In this document: positions 11,695 through 23,856 of the stretch, one piece after another
Layout: each line of letters opens with the position of its first letter
Numbering within the stretch: position 1 is the first letter of the stretch
Origin: Cervus elaphus
Taxonomy: Eukaryota > Chordata > Mammalia > Artiodactyla > Cervidae
DNA length: 64,000 nucleotides
Assembly: GCF_910594005.1 (NCBI RefSeq)
Contig: NC_057825.1
Location: forward strand, 46,097,037-46,161,036
Direction of reading: 5' to 3'
Program-made: the position numbers and the translations under genes
Notes under the pieces: generated by a model
What the model saw: only the letters and a program-made list of their open reading frames with translations
Database searches by the model: none
What the model was told of the DNA's origin: nothing

Positions 11695-12105
11695 ATGCTG
11701 GGGATACAGAGGTGAACAAAACTTCACAAATACTTGTCCTCTAGGAGCTTACATTCTAGGGGAAGGGAGGAAGACAAATAAACAACATGTCTATGTACAC
11801 TGTACCTTATAACAGTAGATGATGAATATTATTGAGAGAAAGGATAAAAAATGTGGATGGTGTATGGTTTAAGAGTTGTGAATAGACTGGCCATGGTAGG
11901 CCTTTTGAAGATGCCGTATGAACAAAGACTTGAAAGAGGGGAGGGATAAATCCAAAGCATTTCTGGAGAAAGACTCCACAAAGAGGAAACATGGAAATGG
12001 AAAACACCCAAGGTGAGCTCATGCCTGGCTTATTGAAGAAACAAGATAAGGGAACAGAGAGAAGGATGGTGAATAATAGGAATATTATCAAAACTATGGA
12101 TGGAT
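11695..12105 (-). mobile_element. LINE L2, 3' portion (ancient)
   Basis: The plus strand shows the antisense of the L2 3' region: gctggggatacagaggtgaa, gagcttacattctaggggaa, agacttgaaagaggggaggg and gctcatgcctggcttattga. High divergence and presence across mammals mark it as one of the oldest layers. The minus frames at 11807-12142 reflect it. Confidence 0.75.
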
Positions 12106-12254
12106 TTATTGAAACAATTGATAGGTTTAATAACATATGCATTTATAACTTCTGAACATTATAGCAATTAATGAATAAATTAAGAAGCAACAGAAAAACT
12201 AGGGTCAAATATCAGGAACAAATATAACAAGTGGTAATCCACTAAATAGCAACA

Positions 12255-12352
12255 TCTATGAAAGCAAGATTATTTCTTTGTTCACTGTAGAATCTCTAGA
12301 ACTTAGAACAGTAACTTTTGCATGATCTCCATACTAAATATAATTCTTGAAT
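12255..12352 (+). mobile_element. LINE L2 3' tail relic
   Basis: The order gaaagcaagattatttcttt, gttcactgtagaatctc, agaacttagaacagtaac follows the L2 tail, degraded. Confidence 0.5.
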
Positions 12353-12554
12353 GTTCTTTAATAACTTTCTTGTGGCTGTAGAATATGGATTTTTTGAAAT
12401 ACTAGAGAGTTAAAATACCTATTAAGAGTCTCATCATTTCATGCTGTTAAATTCAATCATTGTCTCTATTCCTTCATCTTGTTTAATTATTTTCAAAATA
12501 ATAGTCATTCTTAACATTATATTTTATATTTACTTTAATATATGTATCTATTAG

Positions 12555-12655
12555 GGTAACAGAGTTGTTTTGTTCTTTCTTGTATGCCAAATTATAGAAT
12601 AATTCCTGGTATATCATAACTTTCTATAAATAGTTTGTGAATAAATGAATGAGCA
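12555..12655 (+). mobile_element. LINE L2 3' tail relic
   Basis: It follows the L2 end pattern, finishing in gtttgtgaataaatgaatga. It is a second L2 tail about 300 bp after the previous one. Confidence 0.5.
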
Positions 12656-12888
12656 ATTGCACTTCTAGCAAATAATCCAATTAAAATAAGGAATGAAGTC
12701 AAAGATCTATGGAAAAGGATGTTCATTTCAGCATATTTTAAAAATAATGAAATAATAAAAAACCTAGCATTTGCAAAATGAAGGCAACAATTAGAAATGA
12801 TTGCATATCCATTTGATGGAATATCATAAAGGAGTAAATCTTCTTTACAAAGAACATTTAATATTACAAAATGATGTTCACAATGTGT

Positions 12889-13085
12889 TCAGTTCAGTTC
12901 AGTCGCTTAGTCGCGTCTGACTCTTTGCGACCCTGTGGACTATACAGCCCATGGAATTCTCCAGGCCAGAGTATTGGAGTGGGTAGCCTTTCCCTTCTCC
13001 AGGGGATCTTCCCAACCCAGGGATCAAACCCAGGTCTTCCACATTGCAGGTGGGTTATTTACCAGCTGAGTCACAAGGGAAGCCC
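12889..13085 (-). mobile_element. SINE Bov-tA
   Basis: Antisense body with a (gttca)-type tail at its left edge, inverted B box agggatcaaacccagg and inverted head tcacaagggaagccc. The plus frame 12871-13101 is a SINE shadow. Confidence 0.93.
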
Positions 13086-13994
13086 AGTAACATATATGTG
13101 ACATTTATATGTATATGTTTCTAAACATATATGTTTTTAAAATAAACATATTCTGATAGAATTGGCTCTAAGATTGAATGTTAATATGACAGAAAGTCTG
13201 TCTTGTCCTGTCTTTTTCTGGTCCTCTGTCCAGTGCTAAAAATATGCAATAACTACAATATCTCCATTGTGAAAATTCAGAGAAACTTGCATTATCTTTT
13301 CACTCATTTATACTTTCTTGAATATTATTTACTCTAACTTGGTCCACTGTTTTATTACAATGAATTCTCAATAAATATTTTGAATTTTAATTCCAGAGAT
13401 TTTGTCACCTATCTCTTTCAAAAGAACAACTCAAAATCCTTTTCTACCATCTCCACATAATAAAAATTAATTTGCAGAAGATACTTATGACATTGTAGTC
13501 TTGATGGAATTGGTCATTTTGTAGCCATTCCACATTTTTCTCTTTTCTCTTCATTTTCAATAGAAATAAAACTATTTTTCTTCAAAAGGATAAATTTTGA
13601 CATATTCCCTGCTAGTTTCAGATAAGCTGCTTTACATCCAAACTAATGTGAGGTTTCTGTCACAATACTTGCAGTGCTTCAGCACAGTTTTAGACTATAG
13701 ACATTCTTATAAAATCAGTCTAGAATGCCTGGTTTTGAAATAAAAGTTTAGTTTCCCATAAAATTTTGAAGGCTTTGCACTTGTGCAAAAGGATGGTATT
13801 GAGGTTTTAGCAATTTATTTAAAAACCTGGAGAAGACTTCATTTTCATACCTGCCACATTTGGTGATATGTAAGCTCTAAAAACATTCAAAAATTGTCAA
13901 TTTGATTTATTTGTATCTTGGGGGACTCAGGTGGTAGCTATTTAGAGCTGGGTTTTTGGTTTAGAGGTGTTTTCTGTATGTCTAAATATACAAG
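13086..13994. other. unassigned AT-rich sequence
   Basis: No gene or repeat recognised. Confidence 0.5.
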
Positions 13995-14083
13995 AATGGA
14001 AAAGCAACAAGTAAAATGTATGTAAAATGAAGCACCTAGCTCAGCCCATGATGAATTCTCAATAAACGGTCTTTGCCTCCCAC
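13995..14083 (+). mobile_element. MIR SINE 3' part (ancient)
   Basis: The pattern gtaaaatgaagcacctagct then gaattctcaataaacggt follows the MIR 3' end (aaaatg...cacctag...ctcaataaa). Short and diverged. Confidence 0.45.
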
Positions 14084-14248
14084 TTCATTTGCCAAAACAC
14101 CATTATTCTAGGCCATATCTCTACCATATTAAAATTAATTCATATATTTGAAACATTTTTCTTAGTGTCCTTTTTGATCGTTTTCCATTTAAATATATTT
14201 GCTTTACTTTGAAATAACTTTAGACTTATGGAAAAGTAGTACAAAGAT

Positions 14249-14386
14249 TAGAGAAGGAAATGGCAACCCACTCCAGTGTTCTTGCCTGGAGAATCCCAGG
14301 GACGGAGAAGCCTGGTGGGCTGCCTCTATGGGTTCGCACAGAGTCGGACACGACTGAAGTGACTTAGCAGCACCAGCAGCAGCAGC
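14249..14386 (+). mobile_element. SINE Bov-A2-type with AGC tail and 11-bp TSD
   Basis: A short body without the tRNA head (gagaaggaaatggcaaccca to gtcggacacgactgaagtga), followed by an (AGC)n tail at 14366-14386. The direct repeats agtacaaagat lie at 14238-14248 and 14387-14397 inside the host L1M. Confidence 0.95.
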
Positions 14387-14846
14387 AGTACAAAGATAAG
14401 TATAGAGTTCCCATATACCACTCACACTATTTCCCCCATTTTTACCTCCTTATGTTAGTAGATTGGTAAAAACTAAGCCAGTCTCAGTATAATATTATTA
14501 ACTGAACTCTGTACTTTATTTAAATTTCACTGTTTTCATCTAATGTCCTCATTTCTATGCCAGGCTCCCACCCAAGATATCACACCAAATTTTGTCTTCG
14601 TATCTCTTTAGCTTTTTCTTGACTGAGACAGTTTTCTCAGGCTTGACTTAATTTTTGATGACAACCATTTGAGTAGTATTGGTCAGGTATTTTTCAGAAC
14701 GCTGCTCAAACTGAATTTGTCCAGTGGTTTTTCCTTATGGTTAGACTGGGATGGTGGATTGCCGGTAGGAGGGGCACAAAGGTGTAGTGCCTTCTCATAC
14801 ATCATATCAACTATAGGTTCTTTTAAGATGACTTATCATTGATGAT

Positions 14847-15148
14847 AAGCTGCCCCTGGTGGCTCAGATGGTAAAGACTATGCCTGCAATAGAGGAGACC
14901 CAGATTTGATCCCTGGATTAGGGAGAAGGGAAAGGCAACATACTCCAGGGGAATTCAGGGCACTGAGGAGGGAGAAAAATACTGGCAGCCTAGCAACAAT
15001 TAGACTGTAATCACTCCTCACTGTGGAGAAGGACATGGCAACCCACTCCAGTATTCTTGCCTGGAGAATCCCATGGACAGAGGAGACAGGCGGGTTACAG
15101 TTCACTGGGTCACAAAGAGTCAGAAATCATTGAGCAACTTCACTTTCA
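14847..15148 (+). mobile_element. composite Bov-tA SINE
   Basis: It opens with a Bov-tA head (ctggtggctcagatggtaaa, B box gatttgatccctgg) and a first partial body. About 90 bp of unmatched sequence follow (14940-15027), then a second body block begins at gagaaggacatggcaaccca. The host L1M continues on both sides. It is either one SINE with an internal insertion or two tandem SINEs. Confidence 0.8.
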
Positions 15149-15304
15149 CACTTGATCACCTGGTAGAGGTAATGCTTGCCACATTTCTCCACTGTAGTTA
15201 CTCCCCCAAACTGGTTTTCTCATGTCCAGTTTTCTCATGTCCTGCCCTTTGAAAGTAAGTCATTAAGCAGAGCTCACACTCAAGTTTCACCTCCTAGAGC
15301 AGGT

Positions 15305-15334
15305 ATGTGTGTATGTGTGTGTGTGTGTGTGTGT
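15305..15334. repeat. (TG)n microsatellite
   Basis: A TG run of about 30 bp adjoins the 3' end of the following minus-strand SINE. Confidence 0.9.
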
Positions 15335-15488
15335 TAATCATTCAGCTGTGTCTGACTCTTTGTGACCCCATGGACTGTAGCCCGCCAGGCTTCACTGTCC
15401 ATGGAATTCACCAGGCAAGGATACTGGAGTGGGTGAAGCCATTCCATTCTCCAGGGGATCTTCCCAACCTAGGGATCAAACTCGGGTC
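15335..15488 (-). mobile_element. SINE Bov-tA, lacking its tRNA head
   Basis: Antisense body from cagctgtgtctgactctttg to the inverted B-box area gggatcaaactcgggtca, where it stops. The A-box end is therefore missing (5'-truncated). It is the third SINE in the L1M host. Confidence 0.9.
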
Positions 15489-15894
15489 AGTATCTCTATA
15501 AATGAACTGGAATTCTTTTGTTTGGAAGATTTGTCTCTTTCTCCCATTTGTTCATCTGCCTAATGTTTTATTTATGTCAGTGTAGATTCATGGACATTGA
15601 TTTTATACTGTAGATCACATTTTTGTTGTTGTTGTTGCTCAAATTGTTCCAAGTTTGGCAGTTGGGTTTCCTTCATGTTTCTGTGTCCCTTTGACATGCC
15701 CCAGTTGTTTTGATTTTTGATTACTTCCTTACCTTCTAGCATTACAAGATATTTCATGCTTATCTTTATATTACAGCTCTAGCCCAAGATAATCAGCCAT
15801 TTCCACAAGAAGACCTGTGTCTTTTTATTGAAAAGGACATTGGAAATTAAGATCTAGGTGCTTGATGGCTCATTAATATCAGGTTCATTTTTTG

Positions 15895-16200
15895 TTTTGC
15901 CATAGAGAATGTCTAACATATACAAAAGTAGAAAAATTATTGAATCCCTCAAAGTCTCCCACTCAGTCAGTTATCAACAAAGGCAAATCTGATTTCATCT
16001 GCTCCTTTACCAGTTTCTCTCACATACTTGCCAGGTTCTACTGTCTTTATTCTTACAGAGTCTCTAAAAGATAAACACATTAAAAAATATATTATATATA
16101 ACAACAATGCTATTATCAAACTGAAAAAATTCATTCTGCAATATCATCCAAACACCAATGAGCATGAAAATTTAACTCTCATATTTTAAAAATTGATTCT
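15895..16200 (+). mobile_element. ancient L1M 3'UTR segment
   Basis: It shows old L1 3'UTR wording: gtctaacatatacaaaagta, gtcagttatcaacaaaggca, gagtctctaaaagataaaca and caatgctattatcaaactga. It has the same orientation as the preceding L1M and may be part of the same insertion. Confidence 0.6.
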
Positions 16201-16365
16201 TTTCTTCCAAAGTATATTTAAAATGCTTAAAAATCCAGGAATTTTATGGTAGCTTTAGCCATAGGCAGGCAGAGAATTATACTGTTAAACAATTGCTGAG
16301 GCTATACAACTAGGCTATTATAAGCTGGCTAATAAGACTTGTAATTTCTAGATCAACACATTAGC

Positions 16366-18459
16366 AAGAGTAGGGAAAACCACTAGACCATTCAGGTATG
16401 ACCTAAATAAAATCCCTTATGACTATACAGTGGAAGTGAGAAATAGATTCAAAGGATTAGATCTGATAGACAGAGTGCCTGATGAACTATGGATGGAGGT
16501 TCGTGACATTGTACAGGAAGCAGGGATCAAGACCATACCCAAGGAAAATACATGCAAAAAAGCAAAATTGTTGTATGAGGAGGCCTTACAAATAGCTGTG
16601 GATACAAGAGAAGTGAAAGGCAAAGGAAAAGGGGAAAGATATACCCATTTGAATGCAGAGTTCCAAAGAATAGCAAGGAGAGATAAGAAAGTCTACCTCA
16701 GTGATCAATTCAAGCATATAGAGGAAAATAATAGAATGAGAAAGACTAGAGATCTCTTTAAGAAAATTAAAGATACCAAAGGAACATTTCATGCAAAGAT
16801 GGGCACAATAAAGGGCAGAAACTGTATGGACCTAACAGAAGCAGAAGATATTAAGAAGAGGTGGCAAGAATACACAGAAGAACTATACAAAAAATGATCT
16901 TCATGACCCAGAATATCACAATGGTGCAATCACTCACCTAGAGCCAGACATGCTGGAATGCAGTCAAGTAAGCCTTAGGAAGCATCTCTATGAACAAAGC
17001 TAGAGGAGGTGATGGAATTCCAGTTGAGCTATTTCAAATCCTAAACGATGATGCTGTGAAAGTGCTACACTCAATATGCCAGCAAATATGGAAAACTCAG
17101 CAGTGGCCACAGCACTGGAAAAGGTCAGTTTTCATTCCAATCCCAAAGAAAGGCAATGTCAAAGAGTGTTCAAACTACCACACAATTGCACTCACCTCAC
17201 ATGCTAGTAAAATAATGCTCAAAATTCTCCAAGCCAGGCTTCAGCCATACGTGAACTGTGAACTTCCAGATGTTCAAGCTGGATTTAGAAAAGGCAAAGG
17301 AACCAGAGATCAAATTGCCAACGTCTGCTGGATCATCAAAAAAACAAGAGTTCCAGAAAAATATTTACTTCTGCTTTATTGACTATGCCACAGTCTTTGA
17401 CTCTGTGGACCACAAGAAACTCTGGAAAATTCTTCAAGGGATGGGAATACCAGATCCCCTGACCTGACTCTTGAGAAATATGTATGCAGGTCAGGAAGCA
17501 ACAGTTAGAACTGGACATGGAACAACAGACTGGTTAAACAAGGAGAGGAGTATATCACGGCTGTATATTGTCACCCTGCTTATTTAACTTGTATGCAGAG
17601 TACATCATGAGAAATGCTTGGCTGGATGGAGCACAAGCTGGAATCAAGATTGCCAGGAGAAATATCAATGACCTCAGATATGCAGATGACATTATCTTTA
17701 TGGCAGAAAGTGAAGAAAAACTAAAGAGCTTCTTGATGAAAGTGAAAGAGGAGTGTGAAAGAGTTGGCTTAAAACTCAACATTCAGAAAACTAAGAGCAT
17801 GGCATCTGGTCCCATCACTTCATGGCAAATGGATGGAGAAACAGTGGAAACAGTGAGAGACTTTTATTTTTTTGGGCTTGAAAATCACCGCAGATGGTGA
17901 CTGCAGCCACGAAATTAAAAGATACTTGCTCCCTGGAAGAAAAACTATGACCAACCCAGACAGCATATTAAAAAGCAGAGACATTCCTTTGCCAACAAAG
18001 GTCCATCTAATCAAGACTGTGGTTTTTCCAGTAATCATGTATGGATGTAAGAGTTGGACTATAAAGAAAGCTGAGCACCGAAGAATTGATGCTTTTGAAC
18101 TGTGGTATTGGAGAAGACTCTTGAAAATCCCTTGGACTGCAAGGCGATCTAACCAGTCCATCCTAAAGGTAATCAGTCCTGAATATTCACTAGAAGGACT
18201 GATGCTGAAATTTCAATACTTTGGCCACCTGATGTGAAGAACTGACTCATTGGAAAATACCCTAATTCTGGGAAAGATTGAAGGTGGAAGGAGAAGGGGA
18301 TGACAGAGCATGAGATGGTTGGATGGCATCACTGACTCAATGGACATGAGTTTGAGTAAACTCTTGGAATTGGTGATGGACAGGGAATCCTGGGGTGCTG
18401 CAGTCCATGGGGTCGCAAAGAGTCGGACACGACTGAGTGAATGAACTGAACTGAGCTGA
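16366..18459 (+). mobile_element. LINE BovB (RTE), 2.1 kb, 5'-truncated
   Basis: The copy begins just before the reverse transcriptase region (tagggaaaaccactagacca) and runs through the RT and 3' regions to a tail with gaactgaactgagctgatg. The endonuclease half is absent. Several stops and frame shifts make it non-autonomous. No TSD was resolved. Confidence 0.95.
16430..18237 (+). pseudogene. broken BovB reverse transcriptase frame
   Basis: The remnant is spread over successive frames: 16430-16897, 16990-17382, 17258-17467, 17568-17900 and 17872-18237. Visible RTE-type RT motifs include GGDGIPVELFQIL near the start of the second block, a palm segment AGFRKGKGTRDQIA, and the catalytic YADD at 17679-17690 in the fourth. 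After RT comes the BovB C-terminal region (KSWTIKKAEHRR). In life it would perform target-primed reverse transcription. It is inactive here. Confidence 0.93.
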
Positions 18460-19353
18460 TGTTTAACCCTGATTATAGTTGCTTCTTCGGGAGAGCAGGA
18501 GGATGCTTATGGTATAACCCCATGACCACTATGACAGAAATGTTAGGACAAAGTGATGAAATCTGGCCACTAAACTGCTAGATAAGAGATGACTGATGGT
18601 AAGCTAAGACCACAAAGTGTTTTGTCTGGATCTAATAGATTAGATGCTCAGCTCTGTTCTACTACTGACTATACTAGGCACTTTGTAACTATTTTCAGAA
18701 GGAAGCATAACTGCTTTAACCAGAATTAAATTTTGTCTAAATTATCTAGTGTTTGTCACTGGCATTATTTTTTGTTTGTATTACTTATATATGCAATTAT
18801 TCTTCTCTCTGATATTATCATTCAATGACATTTTCTTTTAGATGCAAATAGTGTTTAATTGTTGTTTTTGAATTAGTTTGGGACTCACTGACTTTCATTA
18901 ATAAAAATTTGCAGAATTCACTTTTATTCCAATACTTTATAAACAATTTTCTCTTCTTTTCATGTTTATTCTTACATTTCTTAGCCACTGACTATTTTTT
19001 TCCTATACTTTTTGTATTGAGCACAATTTCTCTTCTCTACTCCATGCCTACCCCATATATTCTAGAAAAGCTTCTTCTTTGCATTTATTAAATTATAGTT
19101 TGCTTGGCACTTAATTTAGCCAAATCCCACCATATTAGTATTATGCACAAAATTCTCAAATTTATCTTATTTTGATGCTATTACCTTACTTCCTTTCACA
19201 AAGGCTAATAGAAATAGTCTTATTTCATACATCTTCAGTTATGTCAGTGATAATCGGGTGCTAGTTTGGATTAAGTATCTGGTCACCAGTCAATTTCAAA
19301 GAGGAATGTCTTTTTATCTTTTTTTACATTCCTGAAATAGACACATAAGATGG
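18460..19353. other. unassigned AT-rich sequence
   Basis: Pyrimidine-rich, with no gene or known repeat. The frame 18909-19091 is hydrophobic only because the DNA is T-rich. Confidence 0.5.
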
Positions 19354-19363
19354 CCCACACATG

Positions 19364-19570
19364 CGTGCGTGCTTGCTCAGTCATGTCCAACTCTTTGAGA
19401 CTCCATGGACTTTACAAGCCCTCCAGGTTTCTCTGTCCTCCAGGCAAGAATAGTGAAGTGTGCAGTTGTCCTTTCCTCCTCCAGGGGATCTTCCTGACCC
19501 ATGGACTGAATACTTGTCTCCTGTATTGGCAGGTGGATTCTTTTGCCACTGAACCATCTGAGAAGCCTGA
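19364..19570 (-). mobile_element. SINE Bov-tA with 10-bp TSD
   Basis: Antisense Bov-tA flanked by identical cccacacatg at 19354-19363 and 19571-19580. The three minus frames here are shadows. Confidence 0.95.
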
Positions 19571-19874
19571 CCCACACATGAGCGCATGAGGCATCTTTAG
19601 TATTGTTGTTACAGAGATATAAAATATTTTTGACTTAGCTTTTTTTGACACTTAACCTCTTTTTTGCTTAGGTTCTTGATCGTCTTTCTGCAGAGGAAGA
19701 GCTATTGAGGGGACAATCTGAAATATTTTAACTAGAATGAAGCCTTGATACCTGGGCAGCAATTTACAAAAGATAAAGTGAGAAACAGAGAGAAACCTAT
19801 TTACATATTTCTGAAAGCTTCTGTTATAGAAAATCTTTTACTCTCAGAAACTCTTGTACCAAACACATATTTTA

Positions 19875-22800
19875 TTTTTTTCCATTTATTTTTATTCATT
19901 GGAGGCTAATTACTTTACAATATTGTAGTGGGTTTTGCCATACATTGACATGAATCAGCCATGGATTTACATGTATTCCCCATTTTGACCCCCCTCCTGC
20001 CTCCCTCTCCATCCCATTCCTCTGGGTCTTCCCAGTGCACCAGCCCTGAGCACCCATCTCATGCATCCAGCCTGGGCTGGTGATCTGTTTCACCCTTGAT
20101 AGTATACTTGTTTCAATGCTGTTCTCTCTGAACATCCCACCCTTGCCTTCTCCCACAGAGTCTAAAAGTCTGTTCTGTACATCTGTGTCTCTTTTTCCAT
20201 TTTGCATATAGGGTTATCATTACCATCTTTCTAAATTCCATATACATGTGTTAGTATGCTGTAATGTTCTTTATCTTTCTGGCTTACTTCACTCTGTATA
20301 ATGGGCTCCAGTTTCATCCATCTCATTAGAACTGATTCAAATGAATTCTTTTTAATGGCTGAGTAATATTCCATGGTGTATATGTACCACAGCTTCCTTA
20401 TCCATTCGTCTGCTGATGAGCATCTAGGTTGCTTCCATGTCCTGGCTGTTATAAACAGTGCTGCGATGAACATTGGGGTGCACGTGTCTCTTTCAGATCT
20501 GGTTTCCTTGGTGTGTATGCCCAGGAGTGGGATTGCTGGGTCATATGGCAGTTCTATTTCCAGTTTTTAAAGGAATTTCCATACTGTTCTCCATAGTGGC
20601 TGTACTAGTTTGCATTCCCACAAACAGTGTAAGAGGGTTCCCTTTTCTCCACACCCTCTCCAGCATTTATTGCTTGTAGACTTTTGGATAGCAGCCATCC
20701 TGACTGGTGTGTAATGGTACCTCATTGTGGTTTTGATTTGCATTTCTCTAATAATGAGTGATGTTGAGCATCTTTTCATGTGTTTGTTAGCCATCTGTAT
20801 GTCTTCTTTGGAGAAATGTCTGTTTAGATCTTTGGCCCATTTTTTAGATTGGGTCATTTATTTTTCTGGAATTGAGCTTCAGGAGTTGCTTGTATATTTT
20901 TGAGATTAATCCTTTATTTGTTGCTTCACTTGCTATTATCTTCTCCCATTCTGAAGGCTGTCTTTTCACCTTGCTTATAGTTTCCTTTGTTGTGCAAAAG
21001 CTTTTAAGTTTAATTAGGTCTTATTTGTTTATTTTTGCTTTTATTTCCAATATTCTTGGAGGTGGGTCATAGAGGATCCTGCTGTGATTTATGTCGGAGA
21101 GTGTTTTGCCTATGTTCTCCTCTAGGAGTTTTATAGTTTCTGGTCTTACATTTAGAACTTTAATCCATTTTGAGTTTATTTTTGTGTATGGTGTTAGAAA
21201 GTGTTCTAGTTTCATTCTTTTACAAGTGGTTGACCAGTTTTCCCAGCACCACTTGTTAAAGAGGTTGTCTTTTTTCCGTTGTATATCCTTGCCTCCCTTG
21301 TCAAAGATAAGGTGTCCATAGGTATGTGGATTTATCTCTGGGCTTTCAATTCTGTTCCATTGATCTCTATTTCTGTCTGTGTGCCAGTACCATACTGTCT
21401 TGATGACTGTGGCTTTGTAGTAGAGTCTGAAGTCAGGCAGGTTGATTCCTCCAGTTTCATTCTTCTTTCTCAAGATTGCTTTGGCTATTCGAGGTTTTTT
21501 GTATTTCCATACAAATTGTGAAATTATTTGTTCTAGTTCTGTGAAAAATACCGTTGGTAGCTTGATAGGGATTGCATTGAATCTATAGATTACTTTGGGG
21601 AGTATACTCGTTTTCACAGTATTGATTCTTCCAATCCATGAACACGGTATATTTCTCCATCTATTTCTGTCCTCTTTGATTTCTTTCATCAGTGTTTTAT
21701 AGTTTTCTATGTATAGGTCTTTCATTTCTTTAGGTAGATATACTCCTAAGTATTTTATTCTTTTTGTTGCAATGGTGAATGGTATTGTTTCCTTAATTTT
21801 TCTGTTTTCTCATTGTTAGTATATAGGAATGCAAGGGATTTCTGTGTGTTAATTTTATATCCTGCAACTTTACTATATTCATTGATTAGCTCTAGTAATT
21901 TTCTGGTAGAGTCTTTAGGGTTTTCTGTGTAGAGGATCATGTCATCTGCAAACAGTGAGTTTCACTTCTTCTTTTCCTATCTGGATTCCTTTTATTTCTC
22001 TTTGTGCTCTGATTGCTGTGGCCAAAACTTCCAAAACTATGTTGAATAGTAGTGGTGAGGGTGGGCACCCTTGTCTTGTTCCTGATTTTAGGGGAAATGC
22101 TTTCAATTTTTCACCATTGAGGATAATGTTTGCTGTGGGTTTGTCATATATAGCTTTTATTATGTCGAGGTATGTTTCTTCTATTCCTTCTTTCTGGAGA
22201 GTTTTTTTTTTTTTTTTATCATAAATGGCTGTTGAATTTTGTCAAAGGCTTTTTCTGCATCTATTGAGATAATCATATGGTTTTTTTCTTTCAATTTGTT
22301 AATGTGGTGTATTACATTGATTGATTTGCAGATATTAAAGATTCCTTGCATTCCTGGGATAAAGCCCACTTGGTCATGGTGTATGATATTTTTTAATATG
22401 TTGTTGGATTCTGTTTGCCAGAATTTTGTTAAGGATTTTTGCATCTATGTTTATCAGTGATATTGGCCTGTAGTTTTTTTTTTTTTTTTTGTGGCATCTT
22501 TGTCTGGTTTTGGAATTAGGGTGATGGTGGCCTCATAGAATGAGTTTGGAATTTTACCTTCTTCTGCAATTTTCTGGAAGAGTTTGAGTAAGATAGGTGT
22601 TAGCTCTTCTCTAAATTTTTGGTAGAATTCAGCTGTGAAGCCATCTGGTCCTGGGCTTTTGTTTGCTGGAAGATTTCTGATTACAGTTTCGATTTTCATG
22701 CTTGTGATGGGTCTGTTAGGATCTTCTATTTCTTCCTGGTTCAGTTTTGGAAAGTTATACTTTTCTAGTAATTTGTTCATTTCTTCCAATTTGTCCATTT

Positions 22801-23219
22801 TATTGGCATAGAGATGCTGGTAGTAATCTCTTATGATCCTTTGTATTTCAGTGTTGTCTGTGTAATCTCTCCATTTTCATTTCTAATGTTGTTGATTTGA
22901 TTCTTCTCCCTTTGTTTCTTGATGAGTCTGGCTAACGGTTTGTCAATTTTGTTTATCTTTTCAAAAAACCAGCTTTTAGCTTTGAGGATTTTTGCTATGG
23001 TCTCTTTTGTTTCTTGTGCATTTATTTCTGCCCTAATTTTTAAGATTTCTTTCCTTTTACTAACCCTGGGGTTCTTCATTTCTTCCTTCTCTAATTGCTT
23101 TAGGTGTAGAGCTAGGTTATTTATTTGACTTTTTTCTTGTTTCTTAAGGTAAGCCTGTAATTCTATGAACCTTCCCCTTAGCACTGCTTTTACAGTGTCC
23201 CATAGGTTTTGGGTTGTTG
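19875..23219 (-). mobile_element. LINE L1, 3.3 kb, with 15-bp perfect TSD
   Basis: A minus-strand L1 running from mid-ORF2 (23219) to its poly(A) (T7 at 19875-19881). The flanks are identical caaacacatatttta at 19860-19874 and 23220-23234. The right flank continues aaaacc, giving the TTTT/AAAA nick expected of the L1 endonuclease. The 3' end matches the stub at 8996-9191. It is 5'-truncated and moderately diverged. Confidence 0.97.
20231..23219 (-). pseudogene. L1 ORF2 remnant (RT and C-terminal domain)
   Basis: In order on the minus strand: the linker before RT (22831-23219); the RT start with the NLPANKSPGPDGFTAEFYQ motif (22454-22798); the IDAEKAFDKIQ segment (22181-22444); the catalytic FADD encoded at 21941-21952, just upstream of the 21755-21940 frame; a 234-residue block (21021-21725); and the C-terminal cysteine region (20567-20857) and tail (20231-20473). 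The endonuclease domain is missing. Two frame breaks sit at long A runs. Confidence 0.95.
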
Positions 23220-23234
23220 CAAACACATATTTTA

Positions 23235-23856
23235 AAACCAAGGCAAAACACATATATTAGAGATCAGAATGGTTATCTTTAAATTAGAACTCAAGTGTCC
23301 AAAGTGCACTGCTCTACCTTTACAACATATTTTCCTGAACTTTTCTCATTTGTTCTCTATGAGCTCTACATATTTATGTAGATAAACCACATATTCATCC
23401 CATTTCTCTTTTTCTTTGGCTCATTAGAGTGATGACCACAGCTCAGCAAGGACTTGATGGATTAAAATAAAGTCCATTTGTGTGTCTATCCCAAATTCCA
23501 AAGACTATTTCAATTCTATTCAATTTAGAAGGTACTATGGAATTTTTGTTCTATGCCAACTTTCTTTTAGGCATTGAAGGCAATAGAAAGATAAATATAT
23601 ATAGTTCATTCTACTATAATGTTTGTTTTAAAGATGCACATTAGTTTCAACACAGGTATATATTAGCAAACAATCTGAACATAATATGAATTTTTGCATT
23701 TACTTATGCATAATTTCATCTGTGAGAAATACTAGCTGAATGCAGAAAGCTGTACACATCTGAACTGAGACAGCTAGTAGGAATATACAAAACACACACA
23801 TAAATGAACCTCAAACATCTACCAGCTGCCTCAGTTCATTACATCTGTAACCATTC
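23235..23856. other. unassigned sequence
   Basis: No gene or repeat recognised between the L1 and the next SINE. Confidence 0.5.

Larger units (their letters stand above)
14205..15870 (+). mobile_element. ancient mammalian L1M 3'UTR, split by three SINEs
   Basis: The blocks 14205-14248, 14387-14846, 15149-15304 and 15489-15870 read in order as one old L1 3'UTR. Landmarks are ttcccatataccactcacac, ctaatgtcctcatttctatg, gatgacttatcattgatgat, gcttgccacatttctccact and gtccctttgacatgcccc. Removing the SINEs restores continuity. High divergence places it before the ruminant split. The subfamily is not assigned. Confidence 0.75.

Noticed and set aside
21021..21725. 234-residue minus open frame, the longest in the window
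   Set aside because: It is the late part of L1 ORF2 inside a TSD-bounded L1, not a host gene.
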